From NCBI GenBank assembly GCA_039024435.1, contig JBCCQH010000002.1:62001-126000 (forward strand): DNA of 64,000 nucleotides. The letters run 5' to 3'. Below the pieces are notes generated by a model. That model worked only from the letters and a program-made list of their open reading frames with translations, was not told the DNA's origin and ran no database searches. Shown here piece by piece: positions 8,109 through 16,972 of this stretch. This DNA is from JBCCQH01 sp039024435. Lineage in GTDB: Bacteria > Bacteroidota > Bacteroidia > J057 > JADKCL01. Position numbers and translations under genes: made by a program. The stretch's first letter is position 1, and the number at the start of each line of letters is the position of its first letter.

Positions 8109-8722
8109 AAGTCAAGGTCTGCGGTATGAAGCAGCCGGCCAATATCCGTGGGCTGGCCGAAATCGGGCCGGACCTGCTCGGATTGATCTTTTACGAGCGT
8201 TCGCCCCGCTACGTAAATGGACTAGCCGACGATATTGTGGCGGAAATTCCGGAAAATGTGCACAAGGTCGGGGTGTTTGTCGATGCCAAGCTGGAGTACG
8301 TGCTGGCCAGGGTGGACCGGTACGGACTGGACTTGGTCCAATTGCACGGGGATGAACGCCCGGGATTTTGTGCGGCGGTAGCGGGATTTGTCCCGGTGAT
8401 CAAAGCTTTTCGGGTGGACGACAACTTTGATTTTGCCGTGACGGTCCCCTACGAGAAAGCCTGCGATTATTTTCTGTTTGATGCCAAGGGCCAAGCCTAC
8501 GGCGGGAACGGAATCCAATTTGCCTGGAATTTACTGGATCACTACGAAGGCCAAACCCCGTTTTTTCTCAGCGGAGGTTTGCGGCCCGAGGATGCACCGG
8601 CAGCCCGGGCATTTTCCCACCCCCAAATGGCCGGCGTAGACATCAACAGCGGCTTTGAAGTCGCCCCCGGCGAGAAGAATTTATTATCTGTGAAACAATT
8701 CATCGAACAATATCATGGTTGA
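8105..8722 (+). CDS. trpF: Phosphoribosylanthranilate isomerase
   Basis: TrpF isomerises phosphoribosylanthranilate to CdRP. The 205-residue barrel begins VKVCGMK, with the catalytic Cys in the first strand, and has LGLIFYERSPRYV, VQLHGDE and LSGGLRPEDA, where the Asp acts as general acid in the family. It overlaps trpC by 4 bases and trpB by 8 bases. The order of action is TrpD, TrpF, TrpC; the gene order C-F is a common operon arrangement. Confidence 0.95.
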   Translation: MKVKVCGMKQPANIRGLAEIGPDLLGLIFYERSPRYVNGLADDIVAEIPENVHKVGVFVDAKLEYVLARVDRYGLDLVQLHGDERPGFCAAVAGFVPVIKAFRVDDNFDFAVTVPYEKACDYFLFDAKGQAYGGNGIQFAWNLLDHYEGQTPFFLSGGLRPEDAPAARAFSHPQMAGVDINSGFEVAPGEKNLLSVKQFIEQYHG

Positions 8723-9920
8723 ACGCTATCAGGTTACGGAAAACGGGTACTACGGCAAGTTTGGGGGCGCTTTTATCCCCGAGATGCTGCATCCCAACGT
8801 GGAGGAATTGCGGAATTGCTACCTGGAAATGACTGCGGATCCTGCTTTTCAAAAAGAATTTGACGCACTGCTGCGGGACTACGCGGGTCGCCCGACACCA
8901 CTCTACCTTGCGGAGCGCTTGTCGGAAAAATACGGCGCGCAGATCTACCTCAAGCGGGAAGATTTGCTGCACACGGGTGCCCACAAGCTGAACAATACAA
9001 TCGGCCAGGTCCTGTTGGCGGAGCGTCTGGGCAAAAGACGCATCATCGCGGAGACCGGTGCGGGACAGCATGGGGTGGCCACGGCGACGGTTTGTGCTTT
9101 GCGCGGCTTGCAGTGCATCGTCTACATGGGGGCCCACGACATGGAACGGCAGGCTCCGAATGTCGCCCGGATGCGGATGCTCGGTGCGGAAGTCCGCCCG
9201 GCCACCTGCGGCAGCCAAACCCTCAAAGATGCGACCAACGAGGCGATCCGCGACTGGATCAACAATCCAACGGATACGCATTACATCATCGGGAGCGTGG
9301 TCGGACCGCACCCTTATCCGGACATGGTCGCACGCTTCCAGTCGGTGATCAGCGAGGAGATGAAGTACCAACTCAAGGCGGTGACCGGGAGTGAAGATCC
9401 GGACATGATCGTGGCTTGTGTTGGCGGTGGTTCCAATGCCGCCGGGTCCTATTACCACTACCTGGATCGGCCCAAGGTCCACCTGGTCGCGGTAGAGGCG
9501 GCCGGCAAAGGGATCGATACGGGGGAAAGCGCGGCGACGAGTGTACTGGGCCGCATCGGAATCCTCCACGGCAGTCGCACTCTGCTCATGCAGACGCCGG
9601 ACGGGCAAGTGGTCGAGCCGTATTCGCTCTCGGCGGGCCTGGACTATCCCGGAATCGGCCCGATGCACGCCCACCTGATTGACCGGGGACGCGCCCAGGC
9701 GGTGGCCATCACGGATGACGATGCGGTGGCGGCGGCTTTTGAGTGCGCTCAGCTTGAGGGCATCATCCCGGCGCTGGAAACTTCCCACGCTCTGGCGGCC
9801 CTGGCGAAGCTGGAATTGTCCCCGGAAAAAATCGTGGTCGTCAATCTCAGTGGGCGCGGCGACAAGGACCTCGCGACGTTCATGCGGTATTTGCCGGAAA
9901 ATGATTCTCCCCAGCCATGA
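8715..9920 (+). CDS. trpB: Tryptophan synthase beta subunit
   Basis: TrpB condenses indole with serine using pyridoxal phosphate. The 401-residue protein has HTGAHKLNNTIGQ with the PLP-binding Lys at residue 91, the GAGQHG loop and the phosphate-binding GGGSNAAG. The N-terminus (YYGKFGGAFIPEM) is typical of TrpB1, the form that pairs with TrpA. It overlaps trpF by 8 bases and trpA by 4, so the alpha and beta subunits are coupled at translation. Confidence 0.97.
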   Translation: MVERYQVTENGYYGKFGGAFIPEMLHPNVEELRNCYLEMTADPAFQKEFDALLRDYAGRPTPLYLAERLSEKYGAQIYLKREDLLHTGAHKLNNTIGQVLLAERLGKRRIIAETGAGQHGVATATVCALRGLQCIVYMGAHDMERQAPNVARMRMLGAEVRPATCGSQTLKDATNEAIRDWINNPTDTHYIIGSVVGPHPYPDMVARFQSVISEEMKYQLKAVTGSEDPDMIVACVGGGSNAAGSYYHYLDRPKVHLVAVEAAGKGIDTGESAATSVLGRIGILHGSRTLLMQTPDGQVVEPYSLSAGLDYPGIGPMHAHLIDRGRAQAVAITDDDAVAAAFECAQLEGIIPALETSHALAALAKLELSPEKIVVVNLSGRGDKDLATFMRYLPENDSPQP

Positions 9921-10690
9921 ACCGCATCGAAGCACTGTTTCAGGAAAAGGCGGATGGCATTCTCAATGTCTACTTCACCGCCGGCTACCCGCAACTGGAA
10001 AGTACGGGGACGGTACTGAAATCGCTGAGTGCCGCCGGGGCGGACCTGATCGAGGTGGGAATTCCCTTCTCGGATCCTTTGGCGGATGGTCCCACAATTC
10101 AGGCAAGCAATCAGCAAGCCCTCGACAACGGTATGACCCTCTCTTTGCTGTTTGAGCAGGTAAAGTCGGTCCGCGCGGAGGTTGAAGCCCCGATTATATT
10201 CATGGGTTATTTCAACCAAGTGATGCAGTACGGGGAGGAAGAATTCTGCCAGTCCTGCGTGGATACGGGGGTGGACGGCTTGATTTTGCCTGATCTTCCC
10301 CTGGAAGTATACGAATCGGAATACCGGGCGCTGTTTGACCGCTACGGACTGGGGATCAGTTTTTTGGTGACGCCCCAGACCGACGAGGTGCGCATTCGGC
10401 GGATCGATGCGATGAGCCGGGGTTTTATCTACGCGGTGTCCTCGGCCGCGACGACGGGGGGCCAGGGCGGGATCAGTTCCGCCCAACTCGATTATTTCCA
10501 ACGCTTGCGGGACATGGAACTCCGCACCCCGCACCTGATCGGTTTTGGGGTTGCCACGGCCGAAGACTACCAGCGCTGCTGCCGATTCAGTCGCGGCGCA
10601 ATCGTGGGCAGCGCCTTCATCCGCGCGGTCACCGACGTCGACAATGTGGCCGAAGCCACGGAACATTTTGTCAATAAAATTAAAAGTTGA
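9917..10690 (+). CDS. trpA: Tryptophan synthase alpha subunit
   Basis: TrpA cleaves indole-3-glycerol phosphate and channels indole to TrpB. The 257-residue barrel has the catalytic Glu in LIEVGIPFSDPLADG together with the Asp of the same segment, and FTAGYPQ near the N-terminus. The phosphate-binding strand GFGVATAED is present. It is the last trp gene; a 190-bp gap containing repeat arms follows before the DAHP synthase gene. Confidence 0.96.
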   Translation: MNRIEALFQEKADGILNVYFTAGYPQLESTGTVLKSLSAAGADLIEVGIPFSDPLADGPTIQASNQQALDNGMTLSLLFEQVKSVRAEVEAPIIFMGYFNQVMQYGEEEFCQSCVDTGVDGLILPDLPLEVYESEYRALFDRYGLGISFLVTPQTDEVRIRRIDAMSRGFIYAVSSAATTGGQGGISSAQLDYFQRLRDMELRTPHLIGFGVATAEDYQRCCRFSRGAIVGSAFIRAVTDVDNVAEATEHFVNKIKS

Positions 10691-10768
10691 TTTTTGATGA
10701 CTGATTTCCAACGATGCGCTACGGGTAGTGCCAATCGGAACCGGGAAGTCAGACATCGTGAATCGTAA

Positions 10769-10872
10769 CAATTTTCAATTTGTAAAGGGGAATTTTTCTA
10801 TGACTGCCTTGTACACTTTGGACCACTTGAGTGGAATTGAAAATCCTCCATTGAGAATTGGAAATTGAAAAT
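10769..10872. repeat. GGAAATTGA-type repeat arms between trpA and the DAHP synthase gene
   Basis: CAATTTTCAATT near 10769 and two copies of GGA(A)ATTGAAAAT just before 10872 form imperfect inverted arms. They use the same core as the repeats inside the trp operon. No clear U-run follows, so termination here is doubtful and the downstream gene may be co-transcribed. Confidence 0.45.
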
Positions 10873-10880
10873 TCAAAACT

Positions 10881-11900
10881 ATGATTATCCAACTGCAACA
10901 AGATATTACCGATGCGCAACTGGAGGCGCTGAAGGGAGAGGTAGAAGCCATCGATTACAAGGTCCGCGAAGTCCGCACGCAGTACGGCGAATATTTGGTC
11001 GGGCTGGGCAAGAAAGCATTTGACCTCCGCAAGATCGGCCACCTCGATGGGGTGCGGGACATCCACCGGGTCTCCGATGCTTACAAGCTGGTGTCTCGAA
11101 AATGGAAGGCGGAAGCCACTCGCATCCAGATCGATGGCGAGTTGTCCACCGGTTCGGGGGACTTGACCTTGATGGCGGGGCCTTGCTCAATCGAAGGTGA
11201 GGAACAGATCCGGGAAACGGTGGCCCACTTGGCGGAAAACGGGGTAAAGGTCATGCGCGGGGGCGTCTACAAGCCCCGCAGTTCGCCCTACAGTTTCCGG
11301 GGCTTGGGCATTGACGGGCTGAAGGTCTGGCACCAAGTCGCACGGGAGCACGGCATCCGCATCATCACTGAGGTCATGCACACCGAGCAAATCGAACAAA
11401 TGATCGACTACATCGACATTTTTCAGGTGGGGGCGCGGAATTCCCAGAATTTCAATCTGCTGGATGCGCTCGGCGAGGTGGACAAGCCGGTCATGATCAA
11501 GCGGGGCATGTCGGGCACTTTGGAGGAGCTGTTGCAATCGGCGGAGTACGTTTTTGCCCGGGGCAATGAACGCATCCTGCTCTGCGAACGGGGCATTCGC
11601 ACCTACGAAAAGGCCTACCGCAACACACTGGACCTGAACGCGATTCCAATCCTCAAGGAAAAGACCCACCTCCCGGTCATCGTGGATCCTTCCCACGGAA
11701 TCGGACTGCGGCGCTACGTAGAATCGATGGCCCTGGCCGGGGTGATGGCCGGCGCGGACGGCCTGATCGTGGAGGTCCACGCCTGCCCCGAAAAAGCCTT
11801 CTCCGACGGCCAGCAAACCCTCAATTTTCGCGAGGCGGGGGCGCTCTACCGCAAGGTCCGAAGGGTATATGCCACGCGGGAGGAAGTAGGGGGGTATTGA
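10881..11900 (+). CDS. aroF: 3-deoxy-7-phosphoheptulonate (DAHP) synthase
   Basis: This enzyme joins PEP and erythrose 4-phosphate in the first step of the shikimate pathway, supplying chorismate to TrpE. The 339-residue protein has an N-terminal ferredoxin-like domain (about residues 1-70), as in the Thermotoga type I-beta enzymes. The KDSA/DAHPS barrel follows, with LMAGPCSIE, MRGGVYKPRSSPYSF, QVGARNSQN, KRGM and VDPSHGIG. In characterised I-beta enzymes that N-terminal domain mediates feedback by an aromatic product; which one acts here cannot be read. Its place directly after trpA fits a Trp-responsive isozyme. Confidence 0.93.
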   Translation: MIIQLQQDITDAQLEALKGEVEAIDYKVREVRTQYGEYLVGLGKKAFDLRKIGHLDGVRDIHRVSDAYKLVSRKWKAEATRIQIDGELSTGSGDLTLMAGPCSIEGEEQIRETVAHLAENGVKVMRGGVYKPRSSPYSFRGLGIDGLKVWHQVAREHGIRIITEVMHTEQIEQMIDYIDIFQVGARNSQNFNLLDALGEVDKPVMIKRGMSGTLEELLQSAEYVFARGNERILLCERGIRTYEKAYRNTLDLNAIPILKEKTHLPVIVDPSHGIGLRRYVESMALAGVMAGADGLIVEVHACPEKAFSDGQQTLNFREAGALYRKVRRVYATREEVGGY

Positions 11901-12020
11901 GGTTTTGGTGGACCGCAAGACCGCCTGCTTGGGTCAAGGGCAAGTTGCTGCGGTGAATGAATTTAGGGCCTAGATTGCGGACGCAGGTCTCCGCAGTGGC
12001 AACCTACAATCAGCGCTTAT

Positions 12021-12653
12021 TTATTCGATCACCTTTTGAATTTGACCTTCCGGGGTAATCTGCCAATTTTCCTGGGTCACTTCGACATCAATCGGCACGC
12101 CTTCTTCACTCATGAGTTTAGGCGTTCGGGTGGTGAGAATCAGACTGCCCTTGGCACCCAGGACAGCATTCACGTTGATTCCTTCCGGTACCTCGGGCAG
12201 ACTTACGATCTGTTTCCCGGCAATGGCTTCGCCGGTTTTGGTGAAAGTCGTCGCATAGACGTGATCGCCGGCGGCCATCTGGTAGGTGAGCAACACCCAA
12301 TTACCCGCGGCGGTTTTCATTTTCCCCAAACGAGCAAAGTGTACTGTTTCCCCCAGTTCCGGAAAATCTGGGGTCCCTTCCAGATACGCCCGCAAGTCGC
12401 CCGCCGCGATTTTCCGCTCCGGGTATTCGGTCCCGTAATTTTCCAGTCTATCTTCATCGATGAGCTGCGGCAGTTTCAGGTCGGTGTAGCCATTGACAAA
12501 GCCCTTGAAATCTACCGTTGGGCGCACCGGATCCGGGGGTGGTGGGGAAAGCGTAAGGGTAGGGTCGGCGGACGAGGACGTTGCTTCGCCCGGTTCCGAG
12601 GCACAGCCAGCCAACAAACCTATTGTCAACAGAAAAACCAAAATGGTGCGCAT
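12021..12653 (-). CDS. Lipoprotein, unknown function
   Basis: Start chosen at 12653 because it gives a clear lipoprotein signal, LLAGC with Cys at residue 17; the longer frame from 12713 has no such logic. A low-complexity linker rich in Ser and Pro (residues about 20-45) follows, then a globular domain of about 165 residues with alternating strands. No family is recognised. It is a single gene, transcribed away from the haem-FG-GAP gene. Confidence 0.75.
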   Translation of the reverse strand: MRTILVFLLTIGLLAGCASEPGEATSSSADPTLTLSPPPPDPVRPTVDFKGFVNGYTDLKLPQLIDEDRLENYGTEYPERKIAAGDLRAYLEGTPDFPELGETVHFARLGKMKTAAGNWVLLTYQMAAGDHVYATTFTKTGEAIAGKQIVSLPEVPEGINVNAVLGAKGSLILTTRTPKLMSEEGVPIDVEVTQENWQITPEGQIQKVIE

Positions 12654-13213
12654 AGCGGTAAATATTGGGTAATAAGCAAAATTAATGAAGTCAACCGGAC
12701 ATTGGGGAGCCATTTTCTCGCAAAGGCGAAGGGCGGTTTTGCCCCGGTAATTGTTGGGGGGGAAGTCCTCCCGGGGCTACCGTGGAGCTGGACGCCACCC
12801 TACACCCACGCTTGGTATGCCGCGGGGCAAGGTAGATTTAAAATGGATCCTGCCTAAGCGGCAGTTTAAATCCAATTCTGCGATTTTGCTACGGCATCTT
12901 TTTCCGCCCCGCTTCCGCTATTTTCTCGCCCCTGGCTCGGGCTATGGACGCCAAAATGAGCTTCGATGGACAAAAAAATCTGCGATCGCAAATTTCACAA
13001 ACCAATTTTAAACCGCCTCTAAGTGAGGATGATCCCAGCTTGAATTGCCGTCGTCCATCTTGCCTGTACTGGATACTTCGCCGGCATCCGGGAGCGGGCA
13101 ACCGCGACACCGGTATGGATTTCGGCGATGGGCAATCGACGGTCGCGGGAGACATTTCCCGAAAACCTCCACAAAAGTCTCCGCGAGATCGCGAATTGTG
13201 CTTAAATTCCGGT
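12654..13213. other. Intergenic region carrying a MITE-like repeat
   Basis: The gap of 560 bp lies between divergent lipoprotein genes. Positions 12855-13022 are copy 1 of a 168-bp repeat with terminal inverted repeats. The remaining sequence shows no coding signal that I trust. The open frame extending upstream of 13214 has no signal peptide and crosses the repeat. Confidence 0.6.
12855..13022 (+). repeat. MITE-like 168-bp repeat, copy 1
   Basis: This copy starts TAAGCGGCAGTTTAAA and ends TTTTAAACCGCCTCTAA, giving imperfect terminal inverted repeats. The interior is highly similar to the reverse complement of 15954-16120 (for example GGACGCCAAAATGAGCTTCG is shared exactly). The size, TIRs, lack of a transposase and intergenic position fit a miniature inverted-repeat element. 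Confidence 0.75.
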
Positions 13214-14797
13214 ATGATTCGTTTGATTTTGCTGGGGTTGCTGTTGCTTGGGGGGCTTGCAGGGTGCGGCGATCCGGCTCCGGCCACCGCTCCTTCCCCG
13301 GCCCCGGTTACCCCCACTGCCTCGCGGGGCCAGCAACTCCACAATATTTACTGCGGAAACTGTCATGCCCTCCCCGCGCCCTCGGATCTGGACCGCAAAA
13401 CCTGGCAATCGAGTGTCCTCGTCCGGATGAGCGCTTACATGGGCGTCTACAATGACAATGTCCAGTACTTCGATCAGGTGCCCTCTAAGTGGCTGGAACC
13501 GGGTCTCGGGGGCAAGCGGGTCATGGAGGCGGGTGTCTATCCCCAACGGCCGATCCTGCCCCGGCAAGACTGGGAATTGCTGCGCGACCACATTCTACAA
13601 AATGCTCCGGAACGGACTTTCGGCCCGTCGAATCGCCTGCCAATTGCGCCGGATCTTCCGGGTTTCAAGGCGCGGATCTTGCGGCCGGATACAATTTTGG
13701 CCCCGCAGTTGACGGCGGTCAGCATCGATACGTTCCGCCACCAGCTTTACGCGGCGTACTTCAGCCAGGATCTGCTTCAGGTCAAACCGGACGGGCGGAT
13801 CATCGACCGGCAAAAGGATGTCTACGGGCCGGTCCACATCCGCGTGGAGCGCGACCGGCTATCGATTGCCGACATCGGTAGCATCAAGGGCTCGGACAAT
13901 CCGGTAGGGGTATTTGCGTCGGGCAAAACGCTGCGCGACATTCGCCGGGGCCGTACGGGTCTGAAAATGGACGGCCTGATGCGACCAGTCTTTTCCCAGT
14001 GGGCCGACCTGGATGCGGACGGGGACGAGGATCTGGTCCTCTGCGAATTTGGTTACCACCTGGGCCAGCTCGCTTGGCACGAGAATCTGGGTGGGGGCAA
14101 ATGGGAACGCCACGTTCTGTTCCCGGACGACGGAACGGTAGCGGTCGGGGTACACGATTTTGATGGGGACGGCTTGCCGGAGATCCTCGCCCTGATGGCC
14201 AATTCGGACGAAAGCATTCGCATCTACGAAAATGAAGGCGGGGGCCGTTTTCTCGGGCGGCGCTTATTCCGCTTCAATCCCACTTACGGTTCGACAGCGC
14301 TGGAAATGGTGGATTTTGACCGGGACGGCGATCTGGACTTTCTGGTGGCCAATGGCGATAACGGTGATTACGTCCCGATCCTCAAGCCCAATCACGGCAT
14401 TCGGCTCTACCGCAATCTGGGGGGGCTCAAGTTTGAAGAAGCATTTTTCCTGGGGATGAATGGCGCTTACGGCACCCGTACCCGCGACTACGATCAGGAT
14501 GGCGACCTGGACATCGCCGCGGTGTCGTTTTACCCGGATTACGCGCAGGGCGCACAGGAAGCGTTTGTCTATTTTGAGCAGACGGGTCCGGAGCAATTTG
14601 CCGCGCACACAATTGAGGGGGCCAATCTGTCGCGGTGGATGGTGATGGACGCGGGCGATTTGGACGGTGATGGGGACGAGGACATTGTATTGGGCGCATT
14701 CAATGTGAAGAGCTCAGATGCGGCAGATGCGACTTACGAAACTTGGCTCAAAAATGACGCTCCGATTTTGGTGATCGAAAATCAGTTGAAGCAGTGA
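13214..14797 (+). CDS. Lipoprotein with c-type haem motif and FG-GAP/VCBS repeats
   Basis: I chose the ATG at 13214 because it gives a lipoprotein signal (LLGGLAGC, Cys 18). After a Pro/Ala-rich linker comes CGNCH at residues 47-51, a c-type haem attachment site. Possible distal Met ligands lie near residues 71-75 (VRMSAYMG). The rest of the 527-residue protein is a beta-propeller. At least five calcium-binding-type loops are visible (DLDADGDED, DFDGDGLPE, DFDRDGDLD, DYDQDGDLD, DLDGDGDED), typical of FG-GAP/VCBS repeats. The protein is probably a cell-surface electron-transfer or binding lipoprotein. Function is inferred only from domains. Confidence 0.85.
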   Translation: MIRLILLGLLLLGGLAGCGDPAPATAPSPAPVTPTASRGQQLHNIYCGNCHALPAPSDLDRKTWQSSVLVRMSAYMGVYNDNVQYFDQVPSKWLEPGLGGKRVMEAGVYPQRPILPRQDWELLRDHILQNAPERTFGPSNRLPIAPDLPGFKARILRPDTILAPQLTAVSIDTFRHQLYAAYFSQDLLQVKPDGRIIDRQKDVYGPVHIRVERDRLSIADIGSIKGSDNPVGVFASGKTLRDIRRGRTGLKMDGLMRPVFSQWADLDADGDEDLVLCEFGYHLGQLAWHENLGGGKWERHVLFPDDGTVAVGVHDFDGDGLPEILALMANSDESIRIYENEGGGRFLGRRLFRFNPTYGSTALEMVDFDRDGDLDFLVANGDNGDYVPILKPNHGIRLYRNLGGLKFEEAFFLGMNGAYGTRTRDYDQDGDLDIAAVSFYPDYAQGAQEAFVYFEQTGPEQFAAHTIEGANLSRWMVMDAGDLDGDGDEDIVLGAFNVKSSDAADATYETWLKNDAPILVIENQLKQ

Positions 14798-14816
14798 GGG
14801 GAAGTAGCGGGGTGGT

Positions 14817-15794
14817 TCAGGGCAGCACCAAGAGGCGTTCGGTCTGCCGGCCGGCCCGAATGCAATAAATGCCTGCGGCCCAACCATTGAGGGAAAGCCG
14901 CACTTGCCTTTCGGAACGTGCTTCCACCCGGAGGGGCATTTTCCGTCCCTGCAGATCACACACGGTCAATTTTTCCAGTCCTATACCGGAAATGATCACG
15001 GTTGTCGTCGCCGGCTGGGGATAGACTTGTATTCCAGATCCGGAAGTGGGTCGCTCGGCATTTGTGAGCAGCCATTGGTCAAACATCCGCTGTAGGGAAT
15101 CTACTGATTCAAAGATCAGTACGAGGGGATTGCTGGCGACGTTCAGGTCCAGGCGGTACTGTTCTACCGAATCGCTCGGTTGGGCTACCCGCAGGTAGGC
15201 GGAGAGTGAAGAGGTATTGTACTGGGTGCAGCGGGTATCGGCGCCGATGAATTTTCCGCCTTGGAGCGCCGCCATCAACTTTTGGGCCAAGTCGCCGGAC
15301 TCATTGAGGAAACGCACCTCCATCGAATCGAGTACCGCCTGGCCCAGCAGGATGTTGCCTGCGATCACGTAATTCGGACCGACGATGTGGTTGGCAAATG
15401 CCACGCATTGGTTGCCGGTAAAGACGGCGCTCCGGCCACCTCCGTTAAAGAGGTCGACGACAAGGTTTTGCCGGATTTGTGGATTGCCGTTGCTATCGTT
15501 TTGAAAAAGGGAATCGATGATCTGGGCGGGGGACCGCCCGGCTTGCATGAGTTGCAGGGCGTAGTCACGGTTCAAAGTCGAAACGGAGGCCTGGGCGGTG
15601 ACCGCCCCCCGGCCGGGCAGGAGGCGATTGATCAAGGAACCCAACGGCAGGACCGACAAGCAGGTCGCACCGGCAGCCCCGACTTCCCCGGTGACGGTAT
15701 CGACCGCGACGATGGAGAAAGTATCCTGGGCGGGGCTGGTGAGGTGGAGCAGCGAAAGCAAGAGCACGAGCGGGGAGCAGCGGAGTGGTGTCAT
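14817..15794 (-). CDS. DUF1028 protein with T9SS sorting domain
   Basis: The 325-residue precursor has an N-terminal signal peptide (ends near SPAQ). A DUF1028 domain follows: TFSIVAVDTVTGEVGAAGAT at its start and the RDYALQLMQAGRSPAQII block. DUF1028 proteins resemble Ntn-hydrolases and are often annotated as putative peptidoglycan-related or peptidase-like enzymes, but the reaction is not established. The last 75 residues (VYPQPATTTVIISG... to the end) form a T9SS type A sorting domain. The protein should therefore cross the outer membrane. It converges with the haem-FG-GAP gene 19 bp away. Confidence 0.85.
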   Translation of the reverse strand: MTPLRCSPLVLLLSLLHLTSPAQDTFSIVAVDTVTGEVGAAGATCLSVLPLGSLINRLLPGRGAVTAQASVSTLNRDYALQLMQAGRSPAQIIDSLFQNDSNGNPQIRQNLVVDLFNGGGRSAVFTGNQCVAFANHIVGPNYVIAGNILLGQAVLDSMEVRFLNESGDLAQKLMAALQGGKFIGADTRCTQYNTSSLSAYLRVAQPSDSVEQYRLDLNVASNPLVLIFESVDSLQRMFDQWLLTNAERPTSGSGIQVYPQPATTTVIISGIGLEKLTVCDLQGRKMPLRVEARSERQVRLSLNGWAAGIYCIRAGRQTERLLVLP

Positions 15795-15953
15795 TGGGGG
15801 TTGCGGTTTAGAGGTGCAACGCTTGGGGAGGGCGAAGTGTTCGCTGAAGGGGAGGTGAACTACTGGTTGCCGGTTTGGGTCTCGCGATGGGAAAGAGATT
15901 GTTTACTTTGGATTGTGGCCGAAAGTGCTGAATTGAGAATCTTTGTTGAATCG

Positions 15954-16120
15954 TTAGAGGCGGTTTAAAATTGGTGGGTGAAATTTGCGAGCGCAGATTT
16001 TTTTTCCATCGAAGCTCATTTTGGCGTCCATAGCCCGAGCTATGGGCGAGAAAATAGCTGAAGAGAGGCAGAAAAGGATGCCATAGTAAAATCGCAGAAT
16101 TAGATTTAAACCGCCGCTTA
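15954..16120 (-). repeat. MITE-like repeat, copy 2
   Basis: Read on the minus strand, this element begins TAAGCGGCGGTTTAAA and ends TTTAAACCGCCTCTAA, so its termini match in 14 of 16 positions as inverted repeats. It is the inverted counterpart of 12855-13022. It forms the 3' part of the open frame that runs from 16622, meaning it was inserted in or at the end of that gene. Confidence 0.75.
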
Positions 16121-16622
16121 GAAAGTCAGTGGCATAACCCTTGAAATGATATTCCAACTGGTCAACCAAGGCTGTGGGATCCGCAAAGTATTCCTCTTTG
16201 TAATCGTGCGCGTCCATCCAATTGGCAAAGACTTTTTTCATTGATATCTCCGCCCAGGTTTTAACCGCCCCTTTCGTTTTGATCTCAAACTCACCGATCT
16301 CAGTTCCTCCGATGAGCTCGATTGTATCCGTGAGCACGGAATCATTGCACAATCCCAAAAGCAAAGTGAGCCTCTGGCGTTTATCCCCACAGGTTGAATG
16401 CCAGAAGAACTCAAATACCCTAATGTCCTCCCGGTCAAGACGAAATCATTGTCGTAAGTACCAATTCGTCCTGTCCATGTTGGTTTTCGTCCGTTTTCCA
16501 ATGACGTTGTTGCTGATCGCTTCCTGAGACAACCCATATCTATCTAATTGGGCCATGAGATTGGATAACTCGGCAAACATCAAAGTCCGACTATGATGTA
16601 CTTTAGAATAGTTCGAACCCAT
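15954..16622 (-). pseudogene. Broken gene: in-frame stop, 3' end supplied by a MITE
   Basis: The start at 16622 is strongly supported by AGGAGGAG eight bases upstream, rare in this window. The frame runs about 58 codons, meets TGA at 16446-16448, then continues in the same frame without interruption to 15954. Residues on both sides of the stop look like one helical protein (AELSNLMAQLDRYGLSQEA before, EIGEFEIKTKGAVKTWAEIS after). From 16120 onwards the coding frame lies inside the MITE-like repeat, so the native C-terminus is lost. The family is not recognised. A small cytoplasmic helical protein is the best description. Confidence 0.6.
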
Positions 16623-16972
16623 ATTGGTCTCCTCCTGGTAATCGTTTTTTGATTGGGTGCATCCATATTTTCTCGACCAAACATTGTCATGAACAATGGA
16701 CCGTCCCAATGTTCTTCGGTAACCCAAGAAGAACCACCAAAACAAATTGAGAATGGCAAAAAAATCGAAAACATCATTCATTTTTGCTTTCCGCTGCACC
16801 CTCAAAGCCGTGTGCTGGAGTATGCCCCCCATTTCAGAATTCGCATGGGGCTGCGATCACTGGACAGGCAACCAGGCTCCGGATAGATCTACTGCCCATC
16901 CCCCCCAAACCCAAAAACGGCTTTCCCGCAGGAAAGCCGTTTTTGCTTTACGCCTCCAGATCGTTCCGCCGA
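16623..16972. other. Intergenic region
   Basis: This 350-bp stretch holds the Shine-Dalgarno of the broken gene (about 16628-16635) and, at its other end, the terminator of the M43 protease gene. Short open frames in between show no coding character. Confidence 0.5.
16913..16944 (-). terminator. Bidirectional rho-independent terminator
   Basis: AAAAACGGCTTTCC and GGAAAGCCGTTTTT form a perfect stem around CGCA, with A/T runs on both sides. On the minus strand it lies about 30 bp after the stop of the M43 protease gene. The symmetry allows function in both directions. Confidence 0.85.

Noticed and set aside
8700..9935. A 411-codon open frame on the minus strand
   Set aside because: It lies entirely opposite trpB, whose motifs are unambiguous. 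The antisense product is rich in Arg, His and Asp and shows no domain.
9749..10771. A 340-codon minus-strand frame across trpB-trpA
   Set aside because: It spans two well-identified plus-strand genes and has no start context or motif of its own.
12944..13213. N-terminal extension of the haem-FG-GAP protein
   Set aside because: The open frame upstream of 13214 passes through the MITE-like repeat and has no signal. The ATG at 13214 gives a proper lipoprotein signal peptide.
15954..16622. Possible BREX-type BrxA (DUF1819) homologue for the broken gene
   Set aside because: The helical layout is loosely similar, but no motif is convincing and no other BREX gene is nearby. Left as unidentified.
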